From contig CAZXCT010000014.1 in assembly GCA_964639395.1 (NCBI GenBank), positions 1 to 22,572 of the forward strand: a DNA stretch of 22,572 nt, in the 5' to 3' direction. This document shows positions 21,812-22,572 of the stretch, one piece after another; position 1 is the first letter of the stretch; each line of letters opens with the position of its first letter. The notes below the pieces were generated by a model. It was not told the DNA's origin. It did not search any database and was given only the letters and a program-made list of their open reading frames with translations. Source of the DNA: ATZT02 sp964639395 (GTDB lineage: Bacteria; Actinomycetota; Actinomycetes; S36-B12; UBA5976). The position numbers were made by a program, and so were the translations under genes.

Positions 21812-22572
21812 CTTTCAATAACCGGGCAAAACAATCCGGTTTTTGGCGCTCCGGTTGTTTCAGTTGGCGTTGGTGATGGTTCTGGCTCAACTGCGGGAGT
21901 GTTTTCTGGTGGTGTGAATTGAGTTGGCGCATCATTACCCAAAACCACAACTACATCAGCGCCTATCAGTTCAGGATCCTCTTGAATATTAAAAATTTGT
22001 AGGGCGTTAGCGACCAACTGCGCCTTTTCTGCTTGACCAGGCGGATGAACCAAGAGGGTTTCGCCGGTGTCCTTGTTAGGGGCGTTATCAATCTCGGCGA
22101 TTTGAAAGCCTTGACCCTTCAAATATTCACTGGTGGCAGCAGCAAATCCAGCGCGGCGCGTTCCGTTAAGTACGGTCACAACCACATCTGCCGCTGTGAG
22201 TGAAGGTGGTGCGGGGGATTCTTCTGCAGGAGTGGGCGCATCACCTGCTTGCGCTTCGGTGGGTGGCGTTGGCGCACCTGATCCGAGTGAGCTTGCAATG
22301 ATTGTTTGCCAAAGTGCATCCGCCTCGCTAGTCCATTCAACAGTGTTTCCACCAGCGGATAAGACAAAAGGAACGGTTGTGAAAGTTATATCTTTTGATT
22401 TTATTCCGCCTACGCTTTGTGCCAGCGTGACGAGTGAATCAATATTTGCTAACCCAGCGTCCATTCGCAGTGAAGACGTTGCCGCAGTAGCCACCCGATA
22501 TAGCGTGGTGAAATCAGTGATTACGTTTCTTCTTTGAATTTGATCAATTGTGATAGCAAGTAATTCTTGCTG
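21808..22572 (-). CDS. LCP family protein with LytR_C domain (partial, N-terminus outside window)
   Basis: The minus-strand frame is open to the right edge, showing the last 254 residues. It enters within the LCP domain: QQELLAITIDQIQ followed by TTLYRVATAATSSLRMDAGL is the region after the ERQQ motif, where LCP proteins have a helix and a T-x-D strand. The GTG at 22494 is internal to this domain and is not a credible start. A Pro/Ala/Glu-rich linker follows, then a LytR_C domain from VVVTVLNGTRRAGFAAATSE to ADVVVVLGNDAPT, and a Pro/Thr/Glu-rich tail. LytR_C commonly accompanies actinobacterial LCP enzymes that attach glycopolymers to peptidoglycan. Convergent with the second GT2 gene, it brackets the glycopolymer cluster together with the LCP gene at 16639-17613. 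Confidence 0.88.
   Translation of the reverse strand, partial: QQELLAITIDQIQRRNVITDFTTLYRVATAATSSLRMDAGLANIDSLVTLAQSVGGIKSKDITFTTVPFVLSAGGNTVEWTSEADALWQTIIASSLGSGAPTPPTEAQAGDAPTPAEESPAPPSLTAADVVVTVLNGTRRAGFAAATSEYLKGQGFQIAEIDNAPNKDTGETLLVHPPGQAEKAQLVANALQIFNIQEDPELIGADVVVVLGNDAPTQFTPPENTPAVEPEPSPTPTETTGAPKTGLFCPVIES

Noticed and set aside
22494..22494. GTG as the start of the right-hand LCP gene
   Set aside because: The frame continues upstream to the window edge and encodes LCP-domain sequence there, so the gene is cut by the window and does not start at this codon.
22133..22537. A 134-codon plus-strand frame opposite the right-hand LCP gene
   Set aside because: The low-complexity Ala/Ser/Val composition is what the antisense of a Pro/Ala/Glu-rich linker gives, and the opposite strand carries recognisable LCP and LytR_C sequence.

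Overview
The window is a 22.6 kb chromosomal segment of a low-GC, strongly streamlined actinobacterium. Three things point there: a type-F (mycobacterial Sdh1-like) succinate dehydrogenase with one five-helix anchor; an actinobacterial acyl-CoA carboxylase made of AccA, AccD and a small AccE, with AccE lying between accD and maf; and leaderless-looking starts with TANNNT boxes. The AT-rich coding sequence and about 98.5% coding density fit the free-living freshwater acI / Nanopelagicales type. That last placement is inference from gene content and composition, not a database match.

Layout. Bases 1-3634 (+): the end of a probable malate dehydrogenase, NADP-isocitrate dehydrogenase, a CNNM/CorC membrane protein and tryptophanyl-tRNA synthetase. 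Bases 3631-7104 (-): sdhC-sdhA-sdhB. Bases 7181-14169 (-), in transcription order: accD-accE-maf, fadD with a bile acid:Na+ symporter-family transporter, then the biotin-carboxylase/BCCP subunit accA. Bases 14208-16642 (+): birA-purK-purE, divergent from accD. Bases 16639-17613 (-): an LCP (LytR-CpsA-Psr) protein. Bases 17655-21811 (+): a cell-envelope glycopolymer cluster of GT2, Wzm-type permease, Wzt-type ATPase, CDP-alcohol phosphotransferase and a second GT2. Bases 21808-22572 (-): a second LCP protein with a LytR_C domain, cut by the window edge.

How the genes work together. Icd, probable Mdh and Sdh supply TCA-cycle steps, and Sdh feeds electrons to the quinone pool. BirA biotinylates AccA, which with AccD and AccE forms the acyl-CoA carboxylase. 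FadD and the transporter sit between the two halves of that carboxylase locus and could import and activate a carboxylate. PurK and PurE are consecutive purine-pathway steps. The envelope cluster holds glycosyl transfer, ABC export and, through the flanking LCP proteins, attachment to peptidoglycan.

There is no non-coding stretch over 76 bp, and I saw no tRNA, rRNA, CRISPR array, insertion sequence or clear intrinsic terminator. The most notable signals are the candidate Rieske-cluster residues in SdhC, a repeated leaderless promoter/start layout, three out of three convergent gene pairs overlapping by exactly their stop codons, a His in place of the last motif Asp in the CDP-alcohol phosphotransferase, and the LCP-bracketed glycopolymer module. 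No wholly new system is evident.
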